Shown here piece after piece: positions 7,202-12,665 of a stretch of 12,665 nt of DNA. Both the position numbers and the translations under genes were made by a program. The notes beneath the pieces are model-generated. The model was not told the DNA's origin. It did no database searches and worked only from the letters and a program-made list of their open reading frames with translations. Positions within the stretch are counted from its first letter, which is position 1. Every line of letters starts with the position of its first letter. Source of the DNA: Anaerolineae bacterium (lineage in GTDB: Bacteria > Chloroflexota > Anaerolineae > J102); contig WGCR01000108.1 in NCBI GenBank assembly GCA_015493675.1, positions 1-12,665 of the forward strand. Reading direction: 5' to 3'.

Positions 7202-7615
7202 ATGCCCAGCCTTTTCAATAAACTTTTTGGTGGAAAAGAGGAAAAACAATCATCCGCTTTACCCGCTGCCGAGACGAAAGCTCCTCGTCCCCAACCCGTT
7301 CATGTCTCAGACGCCGATTTTCAGGAGAAGGTGCTGAACTCCGATAAATTGGCTATTGTCGATCTATGGGCGGAATGGTGCAATCCCTGCCATCTCATTG
7401 CCCCCATCATCGAAGATCTGGCTGTCGAGTATGATGGCCGGGTGTTTGTGGCCAAGCTGGATGTGGATCATAATCCCAATACGCTCGCCCGCTTTGGCAT
7501 CATGGGCATCCCCACCGTGTTGTTCATCAAGAACGGCCGCGAGGTGGACCGCATCGTGGGTGCGCAAAGCTATGTGGCCTTCGCCAACAAGGTTGAAAAA
7601 TGGATTGACGCCTGA
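7202..7615 (+). CDS. Thioredoxin-family protein with WCNPC active site
   Basis: 137 aa. GGAG at 7189-7192, nine bases before ATG 7202, fixes the start. The thioredoxin domain (about 33-137) has the redox motif W59-C60-N61-P62-C63, the cis-proline loop GIPTVLF (P104), and the typical LDVDHNPNTLARFGIMG strand-helix region. The usual thioredoxin motif is WCGPC; Gly to Asn between the cysteines is known in some relatives and should shift redox potential or partner choice. A 32-residue polar, Pro/Ala-rich N-terminal extension begins MPSLFNKLFGG, which could form an amphipathic membrane-docking helix; no cleavable signal is visible. Expected role: disulfide reduction or exchange in the cytoplasm. 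The gene is monocistronic, ended by the terminator at 7646-7680. Confidence 0.92.
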   Translation: MPSLFNKLFGGKEEKQSSALPAAETKAPRPQPVHVSDADFQEKVLNSDKLAIVDLWAEWCNPCHLIAPIIEDLAVEYDGRVFVAKLDVDHNPNTLARFGIMGIPTVLFIKNGREVDRIVGAQSYVAFANKVEKWIDA

Positions 7616-7645
7616 TGGCGGCATGGTAACATGCTTTTAATCGAC

Positions 7646-7680
7646 GCCCGGAGTAAGTTCGCTTCTTCGGGCTTTTTTTA
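7646..7680 (+). terminator. Intrinsic terminator of the thioredoxin gene
   Basis: An 11-bp stem with one bulged T (GCCCGGAG...AAG pairing CTT...CTTCGGGC) has a TTCG loop and is followed by seven Ts. It starts 31 bp after the thioredoxin stop. A small extra palindrome (GCATG-gtaa-CATGC, 7621-7634) lies between stop and terminator. Confidence 0.9.
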
Positions 7681-7718
7681 TTGATTCGATAATAAATTGT
7701 CGCATAATTCTTGTCGAA

Positions 7719-7748
7719 TTGCGTTCGAATCCAGAAATCTGTTACTAT
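7719..7748 (+). promoter_or_regulatory. Sigma-70-like promoter for the lipoprotein gene
   Basis: TTGCGT at 7719-7724 and TACTAT at 7743-7748 with an 18-bp spacer. Transcription would start near 7755, giving a short leader that contains AGGAGG at 7758-7763, seven bases before ATG 7771. Confidence 0.5.
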
Positions 7749-7770
7749 AGAAATGTCAGGAGGTCGAACC

Positions 7771-8622
7771 ATGAAATACGTATATTTTGCTTTCCTGTTA
7801 CTTTTGCTTTCCGCCTGTTCTATTCCCTCCTCTACGCCTGAAAGTAATCTTGAAAATACAGCAACGCCTCCTTTGCCCGATACGCCCACGACTCTGGCAG
7901 AAACGCCTGCGTCCCGGCAACAAACCTGGGATGAATCGCCGGAGGCGATTGTGATTCAGTACGATGAATTTGGCGGGCTAATGGCTGTCAGAAAGGGAGC
8001 ACATGTCCCGCTCTGGACGCTTTATGGCGATGGGCTCGTTGTCTTCGTCAAAGAAGGCCCGCCAACCATAGGGTTCGATCGGCAAGTTTGGGGCGGACGC
8101 ATTGATGAGGCCGCCATTCAGGAGTTACTATCCTTCATCGAGAAATCGGGATTTTTCTCACTGCAAGCAGAATACAAAGCCCCTGCTTTCTTGCCCCAGA
8201 ATACAGAAGATGGGTCCGCACTTGTCCTGGCTCCCAATCCCCAGGCCGGGGGAGATCAGCCAACAGGCGTCATTGTTGCTAACTTCTCAGGGCGCAATCA
8301 GCGCGTATTGGTGTATCCCGCCAGTTGGGACGAAGCGCCCGAGGCGTATAAATCTGTCCGCAAGCGACTTTTGGCTATACGACCTTCAGATGCAAAGCTT
8401 TTTACGCCCACCGCATTCCATATCGAGGCCATCGAAGTAACTGCCGAGATAACGCCAACGCCTCCAACATGGCTATTTGAAGATGTCGAATTGAGCCAGA
8501 GAATCGACATAACACCCGAACAGGCCCAGGCAATTCATGCTTTTTTGAAAAAATATGGCGATCTCGTCGAATCCCAGGATCAAATCTACAGAGTGAATCT
8601 GCTGGCTTCCCCGCCCCGATAA
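7771..8622 (+). CDS. Predicted lipoprotein of unknown function
   Basis: 283 aa from ATG 7771, chosen because AGGAGG lies seven bases upstream; the frame is open further upstream but lacks signals there. The N-terminus is a classical type II signal: MK, a Leu-rich core, then the lipobox LLSAC with Cys16 as the lipidated residue. A Ser/Thr/Pro-rich linker (about 17-50) follows, then a mixed alpha/beta domain with no family I can name. Recognisable segments include GGLMAVRKGAHVPLWTLYGDG and IDITPEQAQAIHAFLKKYG, the latter a likely helix near the C-terminus. It should sit on the outer face of the cytoplasmic membrane. It has its own promoter and converges with the metalloprotease gene. A role as a cell-surface or binding protein is only a guess. 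Confidence 0.85.
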   Translation: MKYVYFAFLLLLLSACSIPSSTPESNLENTATPPLPDTPTTLAETPASRQQTWDESPEAIVIQYDEFGGLMAVRKGAHVPLWTLYGDGLVVFVKEGPPTIGFDRQVWGGRIDEAAIQELLSFIEKSGFFSLQAEYKAPAFLPQNTEDGSALVLAPNPQAGGDQPTGVIVANFSGRNQRVLVYPASWDEAPEAYKSVRKRLLAIRPSDAKLFTPTAFHIEAIEVTAEITPTPPTWLFEDVELSQRIDITPEQAQAIHAFLKKYGDLVESQDQIYRVNLLASPPR

Positions 8623-8624
8623 CG

Positions 8625-8653
8625 GCCCAGGGGCCCGAAAAGAGCCCCCGGGC
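8625..8653. terminator. Strong hairpin between convergent genes
   Basis: GCCCAGGGGC (8625-8634) pairs with GCCCCCGGGC (8644-8653), ten positions with one A-C mismatch and a 9-base loop. It starts two bases after the lipoprotein stop and lies 13 bp from the metalloprotease stop. There is no T-run on either side, so it may act as a bidirectional transcript end or 3' stabiliser rather than a classical intrinsic terminator. Confidence 0.6.
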
Positions 8654-8666
8654 AGAGATAGTCGTG

Positions 8667-9947
8667 CTATTTACGGCGATACAAGAATATAGATGCTGCT
8701 CCAAAAATAATGACCAGGACCCCTGCTATGGCGAGGGGCAGAACATTATCTTTTTCGATAACCAGAAAGGCAGAAGTATAAGTTGTCGCCATCCCCTGCA
8801 TGGTTACTGCATTGGGCGTCGGTGAAGCGCACGCTTCTGAGTTGAAGGGATCGGTCCAACCAAAATCGTTGAACATGCCCTGTGTAACGGGCCCCACTGA
8901 GCGCGTGATGTCGCCCGGGCCGATCGAGGGCGTCATCAGGTCTTCGGCAGTGCCATTAAATGTAACGGAATCGAGATGAGAATAACTCGAGCCCTCTTCC
9001 CACGCGTCTGGAGAATAGAGTTTGACCGCGCCGCCATTGGCGTTGACTGCATGATCGCCGTAGAAATAGACGCCCGCCGCACCACCGTTGCTGGTCCCTC
9101 CCTTGTTGGTTAACACATCCCCCATGGGGACGCTATCTTCAGGGAATTCATTTTGATTAAGAAGGTAACGGCCCCCCGGATTAGTCGAGCCGGTAAAGCA
9201 GGTATACACCCAGGGAAAGTTATTCGTATCATCACGGACGCCGCCATTGCCGGTGGCGCCGTCGTAGGAGGCGCCGCCAACAAATCCCAAACCGTGTCCC
9301 AACTCGTGGACTGCTACAGACTCAAAGTCATATTCTCCGCCATAGCCATCTCCATCCGTGCTGGCGTCATCTGTATTCCAGTCATCGCGACAAGTCATCT
9401 TCCCTGTGATATCATAGTTGCCTGAAGCGAGGTCGCCACCATTGATTTTGTCGGCTAAAGCATGGGGAAACCAAACATTATCAACAGGCTGTGTGCCCCA
9501 ATTGGCTGTGCCGTAAGGCCCCATATAGCCCAGTGTACTGCCACCAATATTTTCCAGAGTAGCTTCTACTCTGATTTCGACGGAAGAATCGAGAGTTGCT
9601 TCCCAGGTGGCCACCGCTCGTTCAAACGCCTGTTGAAGCGTCGAAGATTCTCCTGGAGGCATATCACTCCAACTGTCTACGGATGCTGGACATCCAGAAA
9701 TGTCTCCGATCTTATAAGTGACAGTAATCGTAGCGGACTGGGGCGCCTTACTCCTGTTGTCTCGCGGGAAATAGGCGGGATTGGGTGATGGCGGCGCCGT
9801 AACCACCTTTATTTGTGGTCCCTTAATCGTTAAGGGAGGCCCTTCCTGAGCTGAAACAGAATTAGATGATCCCAACAGAGTAACCAAAATAAGAGCCAAA
9901 AGTAATGAGAACTTCGTTACGAATGGAGAGAAGTGTGACTTTCTCAT
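8667..9947 (-). CDS. Secreted, membrane-anchored zinc metalloprotease
   Basis: 426 aa. The signal peptide spans about 1-33, with likely cleavage after SVSA. A zincin motif HELGHGLGF at 214-222 supplies two zinc histidines (H214, H218) and the catalytic E215. A later block SSYSHLD (320-326) and DLMTP (336-340) resembles the third-ligand region and Met-turn of the HELGHGLGF metalloprotease group that often carries PA domains. The metzincin third histidine in HExxHxxGxxH is replaced by Gly (position 224), so His324 is my candidate third ligand. A C-terminal hydrophobic helix (about 402-423) ends in YRRK, anchoring the domain outside the cell; no LPxTG is present. AAGGAG lies 12 bases before the ATG. 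The likely role is extracellular protein degradation. The MITE-like element begins 60 bp upstream of its start. Confidence 0.88.
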   Translation of the reverse strand: MRKSHFSPFVTKFSLLLALILVTLLGSSNSVSAQEGPPLTIKGPQIKVVTAPPSPNPAYFPRDNRSKAPQSATITVTYKIGDISGCPASVDSWSDMPPGESSTLQQAFERAVATWEATLDSSVEIRVEATLENIGGSTLGYMGPYGTANWGTQPVDNVWFPHALADKINGGDLASGNYDITGKMTCRDDWNTDDASTDGDGYGGEYDFESVAVHELGHGLGFVGGASYDGATGNGGVRDDTNNFPWVYTCFTGSTNPGGRYLLNQNEFPEDSVPMGDVLTNKGGTSNGGAAGVYFYGDHAVNANGGAVKLYSPDAWEEGSSYSHLDSVTFNGTAEDLMTPSIGPGDITRSVGPVTQGMFNDFGWTDPFNSEACASPTPNAVTMQGMATTYTSAFLVIEKDNVLPLAIAGVLVIIFGAASIFLYRRK

Positions 9948-9998
9948 ATCAGCTCAACTCCTTCGCCCATCTCTCAGGGCCTTTCGCCTTAGGAACAG

Positions 9999-10006
9999 GA
10001 CATTTA
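9999..10006. repeat. Left target-site duplication of the MITE-like element
   Basis: GACATTTA immediately before the element, repeated exactly in direct orientation at 10197-10204 immediately after it. Confidence 0.8.
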
Positions 10007-10196
10007 GGCATGGTTCAAAATAGACGTTTGAAGCTTGACAAATTGACTGAGAGAGATTGGATACTGGATATTGGATATTGAGGATATTGCCCCTGTTCCG
10101 GGGTGATTCGAATACCAGGTACCGAGTATCAACTATCCTGCGGCGAAAGACCTGGCAGAATTTGTCAAGTTCCCAATGGCAAAAATGAACCATGCC
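10007..10196. mobile_element. 190-bp MITE-like element with terminal inverted repeats
   Basis: The ends are inverted repeats. GGCATGGTTCA at 10007-10017 matches TGAACCATGCC at 10186-10196, and CTTGACAAATT at 10034-10044 matches AATTTGTCAAG at 10159-10169; both pairs are perfect over 11 bp. The spacing between blocks is 16 bases on each side. A direct 8-bp repeat GACATTTA flanks it exactly. The interior has degenerate GGATATTGG repeats and a central hairpin (CCCC-tgttcc-GGGG near 10100), so most of the element can fold on itself. No ORF supports a transposase, so it must be mobilised in trans. Families making 8-bp duplications include IS1595 and IS256 relatives; the partner is not determinable here. 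Confidence 0.82.
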
Positions 10197-10204
10197 GACA
10201 TTTA
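10197..10204. repeat. Right target-site duplication of the MITE-like element
   Basis: GACATTTA directly abutting the right terminal inverted repeat, identical to 9999-10006. Confidence 0.8.
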
Positions 10205-10282
10205 TAAATCGTGGCTATGGGGGAAAGATATTTTTTAATTTTAACATAGCATTAATGATATTGTCTATTCCCGCCGATAATG

Positions 10283-10486
10283 GGGTGCGTTCCAAAATTG
10301 GGGCGCACTGGCCGAATAGAATTCGGTTCTGAGGGCGTTCCGCCGCATGTCCTCCTGCGAGGACATTTTCGGGCGCAAATTGGCCTGTCTGCGCAGGCAG
10401 ACAAGCGGCCGCAGGCCCCCAGCCCTGATTTCAATCGGCAGGTTCTGGCAAGAAATGCAAATTTGCCCCCAAATTGGAACGCACCC
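10283..10486. repeat. Complete hairpin-rich repeat with inverted ends
   Basis: The ends are inverted: GGGTGCGTTCCAA at 10283-10295 matches TTGGAACGCACCC at 10474-10486, 13 bp perfect, with imperfect continuation inward. Bases 10287-10394 match the reverse complement of window positions 1-108 at 106 of 108. Three internal hairpins are visible: CCGAAT/ATTCGG, TGTCCTC/GAGGACA and TGTCTG/CAGACA. No transposase or flanking duplication could be recognised. It is a dispersed, structured, probably non-autonomous element. Confidence 0.8.
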
Positions 10487-10502
10487 AGATTGCCAAAAAT
10501 GC

Positions 10503-10531
10503 TTGACAAATGATCGACAATTAAGTAAAAT
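10503..10531 (+). promoter_or_regulatory. Near-consensus sigma-70 promoter
   Basis: TTGACA at 10503-10508, a 17-bp spacer, then TAAAAT at 10526-10531: a perfect -35 and a 5/6 -10. It is the best promoter in the window and lies 17 bp after the hairpin-rich repeat. Predicted start of transcription is near 10538, into a segment with no credible ORF. Confidence 0.8.
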
Positions 10532-10537
10532 AATTTT

Positions 10538-10681
10538 GGGTCGGGAGGGTTGCATACCTAGCAATCCGTTGGATACAAGTCCACTCGGCTCTTGATGGTC
10601 GGAAAGGCTGCAGTTGGCGGTCTGTTTGAATCATTCAATCCGGCCCATGAATGAGTCCCTTGTAATGAGGGACTTTTTTTA
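10538..10681 (+). ncRNA. Candidate structured RNA upstream of the DUF3800 gene
   Basis: This ~144-nt segment lies between the strong promoter and an intrinsic terminator and contains no plausible gene. By eye it can fold: GGGTCGG (10538-10544) pairs with CCGGCCC (10640-10646) as a closing stem. Inside are hairpins GGTTGC/GCAATCC (10548-10553/10561-10567) and TGGA/TCCA (10570-10573/10580-10583). TCATTCA/TGAATGA (10631-10637/10648-10654) is an alternative that competes with the closing stem and abuts the terminator stem. It ends 28 bp before the DUF3800 start codon. I recall families of structured RNAs, named DUF3800 motifs, reported next to such genes; whether this is one of them cannot be checked here. 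It does not match any riboswitch core I know. Confidence 0.6.
10654..10681 (+). terminator. Intrinsic terminator before the DUF3800 gene
   Basis: AGTCCCT (10654-10660) pairs perfectly with AGGGACT (10668-10674) across a 7-base loop, followed by a run of Ts to 10680. It ends the candidate RNA and, if read-through is controlled, could act as an attenuator for the gene beginning at 10710. Confidence 0.85.
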
Positions 10682-10709
10682 TAGCACTTCCACAGGATGA
10701 GCTGGCTCC

Positions 10710-11456
10710 ATGCACTTGCTCTATCTGGATGATTCAGGTTCGATTGCAAACAAAAATGAAGAGTATTTCGTTCTTGGCGGGGTGAGCGTCCCCGAGACCA
10801 GCATTTACTGGCTTTCCAATCAGATTGAGAAAATTGCTGAACGCGTCGATCCGCTCAATCCAAGAGCAGTGGAGTTTCATGCTTCTGAGATATTCAGCGG
10901 CCGGCGGAGTCCCTGGAACAGGTTTTCAACAAAAGAAGATCGAATTCAAGTTATCAAAGACGTGCTACTGGTTCTCAAGAAGGCCTATTCAGATATTGTT
11001 GTTTTTTCATGCGCTATACACAAAGAATCGTTTCCAAACGACGACCTGATGAGTAAAGCATTTGAAGATTTGAGCAGCCGATTCGATATGTATCTTCATC
11101 GAATTTCACCACCAGACAAATACGAGAAGGGAATCATTGTGTTGGATAAAACGACCTACGAAAACAGTTTACAAGAACTGGCCAAGTCCTTTCGGATGGA
11201 GGGGAATCGGTGGGGAAGTCGGTTGAAGCACATACCAGAGGTGCCGTTTTTTGTAGACTCCAAAGCATCGCGACTAACTCAGTTGGCGGATCACATCGCT
11301 TATGCAGTTTTTCGTCGATACAATGCGGGTGATTTGAACTATTTCAACTGCATTGAAGATAGATTTGACAGGAACGCAGGCGTCATTCACGGTCTTGCCC
11401 ACTTGCAAACAGTCACCCCTCACTGTACTTGCCCTGCATGCCTTACTCGATCATAA
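10710..11456 (+). CDS. DUF3800 domain protein
   Basis: 248 aa, full length. It opens with the family hallmark LLYLDDSGS (3-11) followed by FVLGGVSV. Conserved acidic positions are D7/D8, E55 with the FHASEIF block, the Asp in IIVLDKTTYE, and the Asp in LTQLADHIAYAVFRR. This strand-acid pattern resembles RNase H-like nuclease folds, so nucleic-acid cleavage is plausible but unproven for the family. The C-terminus ends GLAHLQ...CTCPAC, a Cys cluster typical of many members. AGGA at 10694-10697 precedes ATG 10710 by 12 bases. Its base composition is visibly more AT-rich than the housekeeping genes, and it is boxed in by mobile repeats and a gene remnant, suggesting recent transfer. The nearest promoter lies upstream of the candidate RNA, so expression may depend on terminator read-through. 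Confidence 0.88.
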   Translation: MHLLYLDDSGSIANKNEEYFVLGGVSVPETSIYWLSNQIEKIAERVDPLNPRAVEFHASEIFSGRRSPWNRFSTKEDRIQVIKDVLLVLKKAYSDIVVFSCAIHKESFPNDDLMSKAFEDLSSRFDMYLHRISPPDKYEKGIIVLDKTTYENSLQELAKSFRMEGNRWGSRLKHIPEVPFFVDSKASRLTQLADHIAYAVFRRYNAGDLNYFNCIEDRFDRNAGVIHGLAHLQTVTPHCTCPACLTRS

Positions 11457-11457
11457 A

Positions 11458-11544
11458 TATCCGGTCGCCCGCCTGGCGTTGGTGCAGCGCATCGCGTCCC
11501 TGCCCGCGGGCCTGGCCGATCTGACGAAGCTGCGCGGGTTCTAA
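11458..11544 (+). pseudogene. 3' remnant of an unidentified gene
   Basis: Just after the DUF3800 stop the sequence turns abruptly GC-rich with coding character. The frame ending at TAA 11542-11544 reads YPVARLALVQRIASLPAGLADLTKLRGF, a plausible helical protein C-terminus with no start or RBS of its own. It looks like the tail of a resident gene whose 5' part was lost when the upstream accessory DNA arrived. The family is not recognisable from 28 residues. Confidence 0.45.
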
Positions 11545-11612
11545 TCATTAGACATCATTGGAAACAAGTCGCTGTGAAGTGGACTCTCCGATTTTTGCTC
11601 AATCATGCCCGG

Positions 11613-11687
11613 ATCAATGATTAATGATTGATGATTAAAGTGAAAAGAGCGCTGATTTAGTCTTTAATCATTGTTCATTAATCTTTG
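11613..11687. repeat. AT-rich palindromic repeat
   Basis: ATGATTAAAG (11631-11640) pairs perfectly with CTTTAATCAT (11662-11671), and the outer arms (ATTAATGA-type repeats) continue the inverted match with a few mismatches out to 11613 and 11687. The loop is 21 bases. This is one of several unrelated palindromes filling the 11545-11974 gap, which holds no gene. Confidence 0.75.
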
Positions 11688-11797
11688 AGCTTTGTCAGTA
11701 GCAGAATGATGCAAAACGTGAGCAAAGACTTTCTTGTTTCCGATAATGTCTATTCAGACGCCATGAGCGGTAGCTCACCGCAGGGAGGAGGAATCTC

Positions 11798-11838
11798 AGG
11801 TGCGACGCACTTGAGCCTGCGGTAAGTGCGTCGCACCT
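11798..11838. repeat. Perfect 15-bp inverted repeat
   Basis: AGGTGCGACGCACTT (11798-11812) and AAGTGCGTCGCACCT (11824-11838) are exact inverted copies with an 11-base loop. Flanking text (GGAGGAATCTCA before, CGCTGCGCTCCCTCGAAATGAC after) resembles a widespread family of short intergenic repeats in environmental bacterial genomes. No T-run follows, so it is not a standard terminator. Confidence 0.85.
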
Positions 11839-11871
11839 TTCGTCGCTGCGCTCCCTCGAAATGACGTGAAG

Positions 11872-11948
11872 TCTCACGCAAAGGCGCGAAAGCCGCCAAG
11901 AATTCTTTGCTTCTTTTTTCCTTTGCGCCTTTGCGTCTTTGCGTGAGA
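11872..11948. repeat. Inverted repeat downstream of the ABC permease
   Basis: TCTCACGCAAAG (11872-11883) is an exact inverted copy of CTTTGCGTGAGA (11937-11948), with further partial pairing inward around GGCGC/GCGCC. It lies 26 bp past the permease stop and could serve as its 3' end, but its arms resemble dispersed intergenic repeats seen in many environmental genomes. Confidence 0.75.
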
Positions 11949-11974
11949 TCTATTTACGGAAAATTCTGCATCAC

Positions 11975-12641
11975 CTACCGCCAGGGCATGATGCGTTTTT
12001 CCAGCCGTTGCAGGCCGTAGGTGAGCAGAACGCCCAAAAGCATAATCACAAACAGGCCCGCATACATCTTGTCGGTGACCATCACCTCCCAATAATAGAA
12101 GGTGAGAAACCCGACGCCCCGCTTGGCCCGGATGAATTCTATAGCGACGATGACAATGAGGGCCGTGCCCAACGCCAGACGCATCCCGGCGAAGATAACC
12201 GGCATCGCCCCGGGCAGGATCACGTGGCGAAAGAGCTGCCAGGAATTGGCGCCATAATTGCGCGCAGCCTGAATGTATACCGGCTCGATGTCGCGTACGC
12301 CGGTCATGGTGTTGATGGCAACCAGGAAGAAGGCGGAGATGGCGACCACCGCGATCTTCGGGCCTTCGCCAAAGGGGTTGGCGAACATGAGCATGACGAT
12401 GGGGAAAATCGCGATCTTGGGCAAAACATAAACCGCAGACATGGTGGTGTCGAGCATGGTGCGGATGGTGCGGCTCATGCCCATGATCATCCCCAGGAGC
12501 ACGCCCGGAATAGCGCCCAGCACAAATCCCACAAAGACGCGCATCAGCGTCACCCACACATGTCCTTCGACGAAAACAGCGGCCACGCCCGACCATCCTT
12601 CGGTGGCGAAACGCTGCGGCAGCAACCATGGCCGCCCCCAC
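11975..12641 (-). CDS. ABC transporter permease, NitT/TauT type (partial, 5' end missing)
   Basis: About 221 genuine residues ending RIMPWR; the N-terminus lies beyond the contig. About five membrane helices are visible. The cytoplasmic EAA-type loop reads AARNYGANSWQLFRHVILPGAMP, the site where the ATPase subunit docks. Combined with LPKIAIFPIVMLMF and a C-terminal ALIVIVAIEFI, this points to the nitrate/sulfonate/taurine-type family (SsuC/TauC/NrtB-like, BPD_transp_1). Full-length homologues are about 250-270 aa, so roughly 30-40 residues are absent. The substrate cannot be told without the binding protein, which with the ATPase probably lies beyond the right end. An apparent start reading MCIRDR is adapter-derived and not real. 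Confidence 0.9.
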
Positions 12642-12665
12642 CTGTCTCTTATACACATCTGACGC
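12642..12665. other. Nextera/Tn5 sequencing adapter remnant
   Basis: The final 24 bases match the Tn5 mosaic end (CTGTCTCTTATACACATCT) followed by GACGC, the start of the Nextera read-1 adapter continuation. This is a library artefact left at the contig end, not biology. Confidence 0.97.

Noticed and set aside
10057..10088. CRISPR-like or tandem array of GGATATTGG units
   Set aside because: Only a few degenerate units without spacers, internal to the MITE-like element.
10265..10564. ORFs inside the hairpin-rich repeat
   Set aside because: They read through a structured repeat also present at the window start, have no RBS, and overlap the promoter of the ncRNA.
10538..10681. Known riboswitch, T-box, tRNA or 6S RNA
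   Set aside because: No recognisable core motif of those classes (no T-arm GTTCGAATC, no T-box TGGNACC, no extended 6S-type rod) could be found by eye.
11695..11877. 60-aa minus-strand ORF (reads HVISRERSDERCDAL)
   Set aside because: This is the spurious translation type produced by dispersed intergenic repeats, and it spans the 15-bp inverted repeat.

Overview
The window reads as a chromosomal contig from an uncultured bacterium, most plausibly a Chloroflexota (Anaerolineae-like) genome. This rests on GC-rich housekeeping genes, short SD-led small membrane proteins, lipoproteins with Pro/Thr-rich linkers, and intergenic DNA full of palindromic repeats. The assignment is inference from gene style, not from a marker gene. 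Both contig ends look artificial: the left end stops inside a dispersed repeat, and the last 24 bases (12642-12665) are Nextera/Tn5 adapter.

Layout. 1-108: truncated copy of a hairpin-rich repeat. 135-1130 (-): dipeptide epimerase of the enolase superfamily. 1260-2969 (+): NFACT/RqcH-type ribosome quality control factor, preceded by an extended -10 promoter. 3061-3849 (+): SAM methyltransferase. 3888-3937: three DnaA boxes in 50 bp, followed by a 97-aa protein with an acidic Trp-rich tail (3985-4278, +). Then a minus-strand cluster, in transcription order: a 44-aa single-TM protein (7016-6882), an EamA/DMT transporter (6794-5931), diaminopimelate decarboxylase lysA (5922-4603) and an 8-Cys putative metal-binding protein (4592-4290). 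The last three are spaced by only 8-10 bp and are probably one operon. 7202-7615 (+): thioredoxin with a WCNPC active site and a textbook terminator. 7771-8622 (+): lipoprotein. 8667-9947 (-): secreted, membrane-anchored zinc metalloprotease, convergent with the lipoprotein across a strong hairpin.

9948-11974 is an accessory region. It holds a 190-bp MITE-like element with terminal inverted repeats and a perfect 8-bp target duplication, a complete ~204-bp hairpin-rich repeat (inverted relative to the copy at the window start), and a consensus sigma-70 promoter driving a ~144-nt non-coding transcript that ends at an intrinsic terminator. Directly after comes a DUF3800 (RNase H-fold-like) gene, then a 28-codon remnant of another gene, then three more unrelated palindromic repeats. 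The ncRNA-plus-DUF3800 pair, beside mobile repeats and a broken gene, is the best candidate for an under-described system here; structured RNAs next to DUF3800 genes are, to my knowledge, a recurrent but unexplained association. The window closes with the 3' part of a NitT/TauT-type ABC transporter permease (-).
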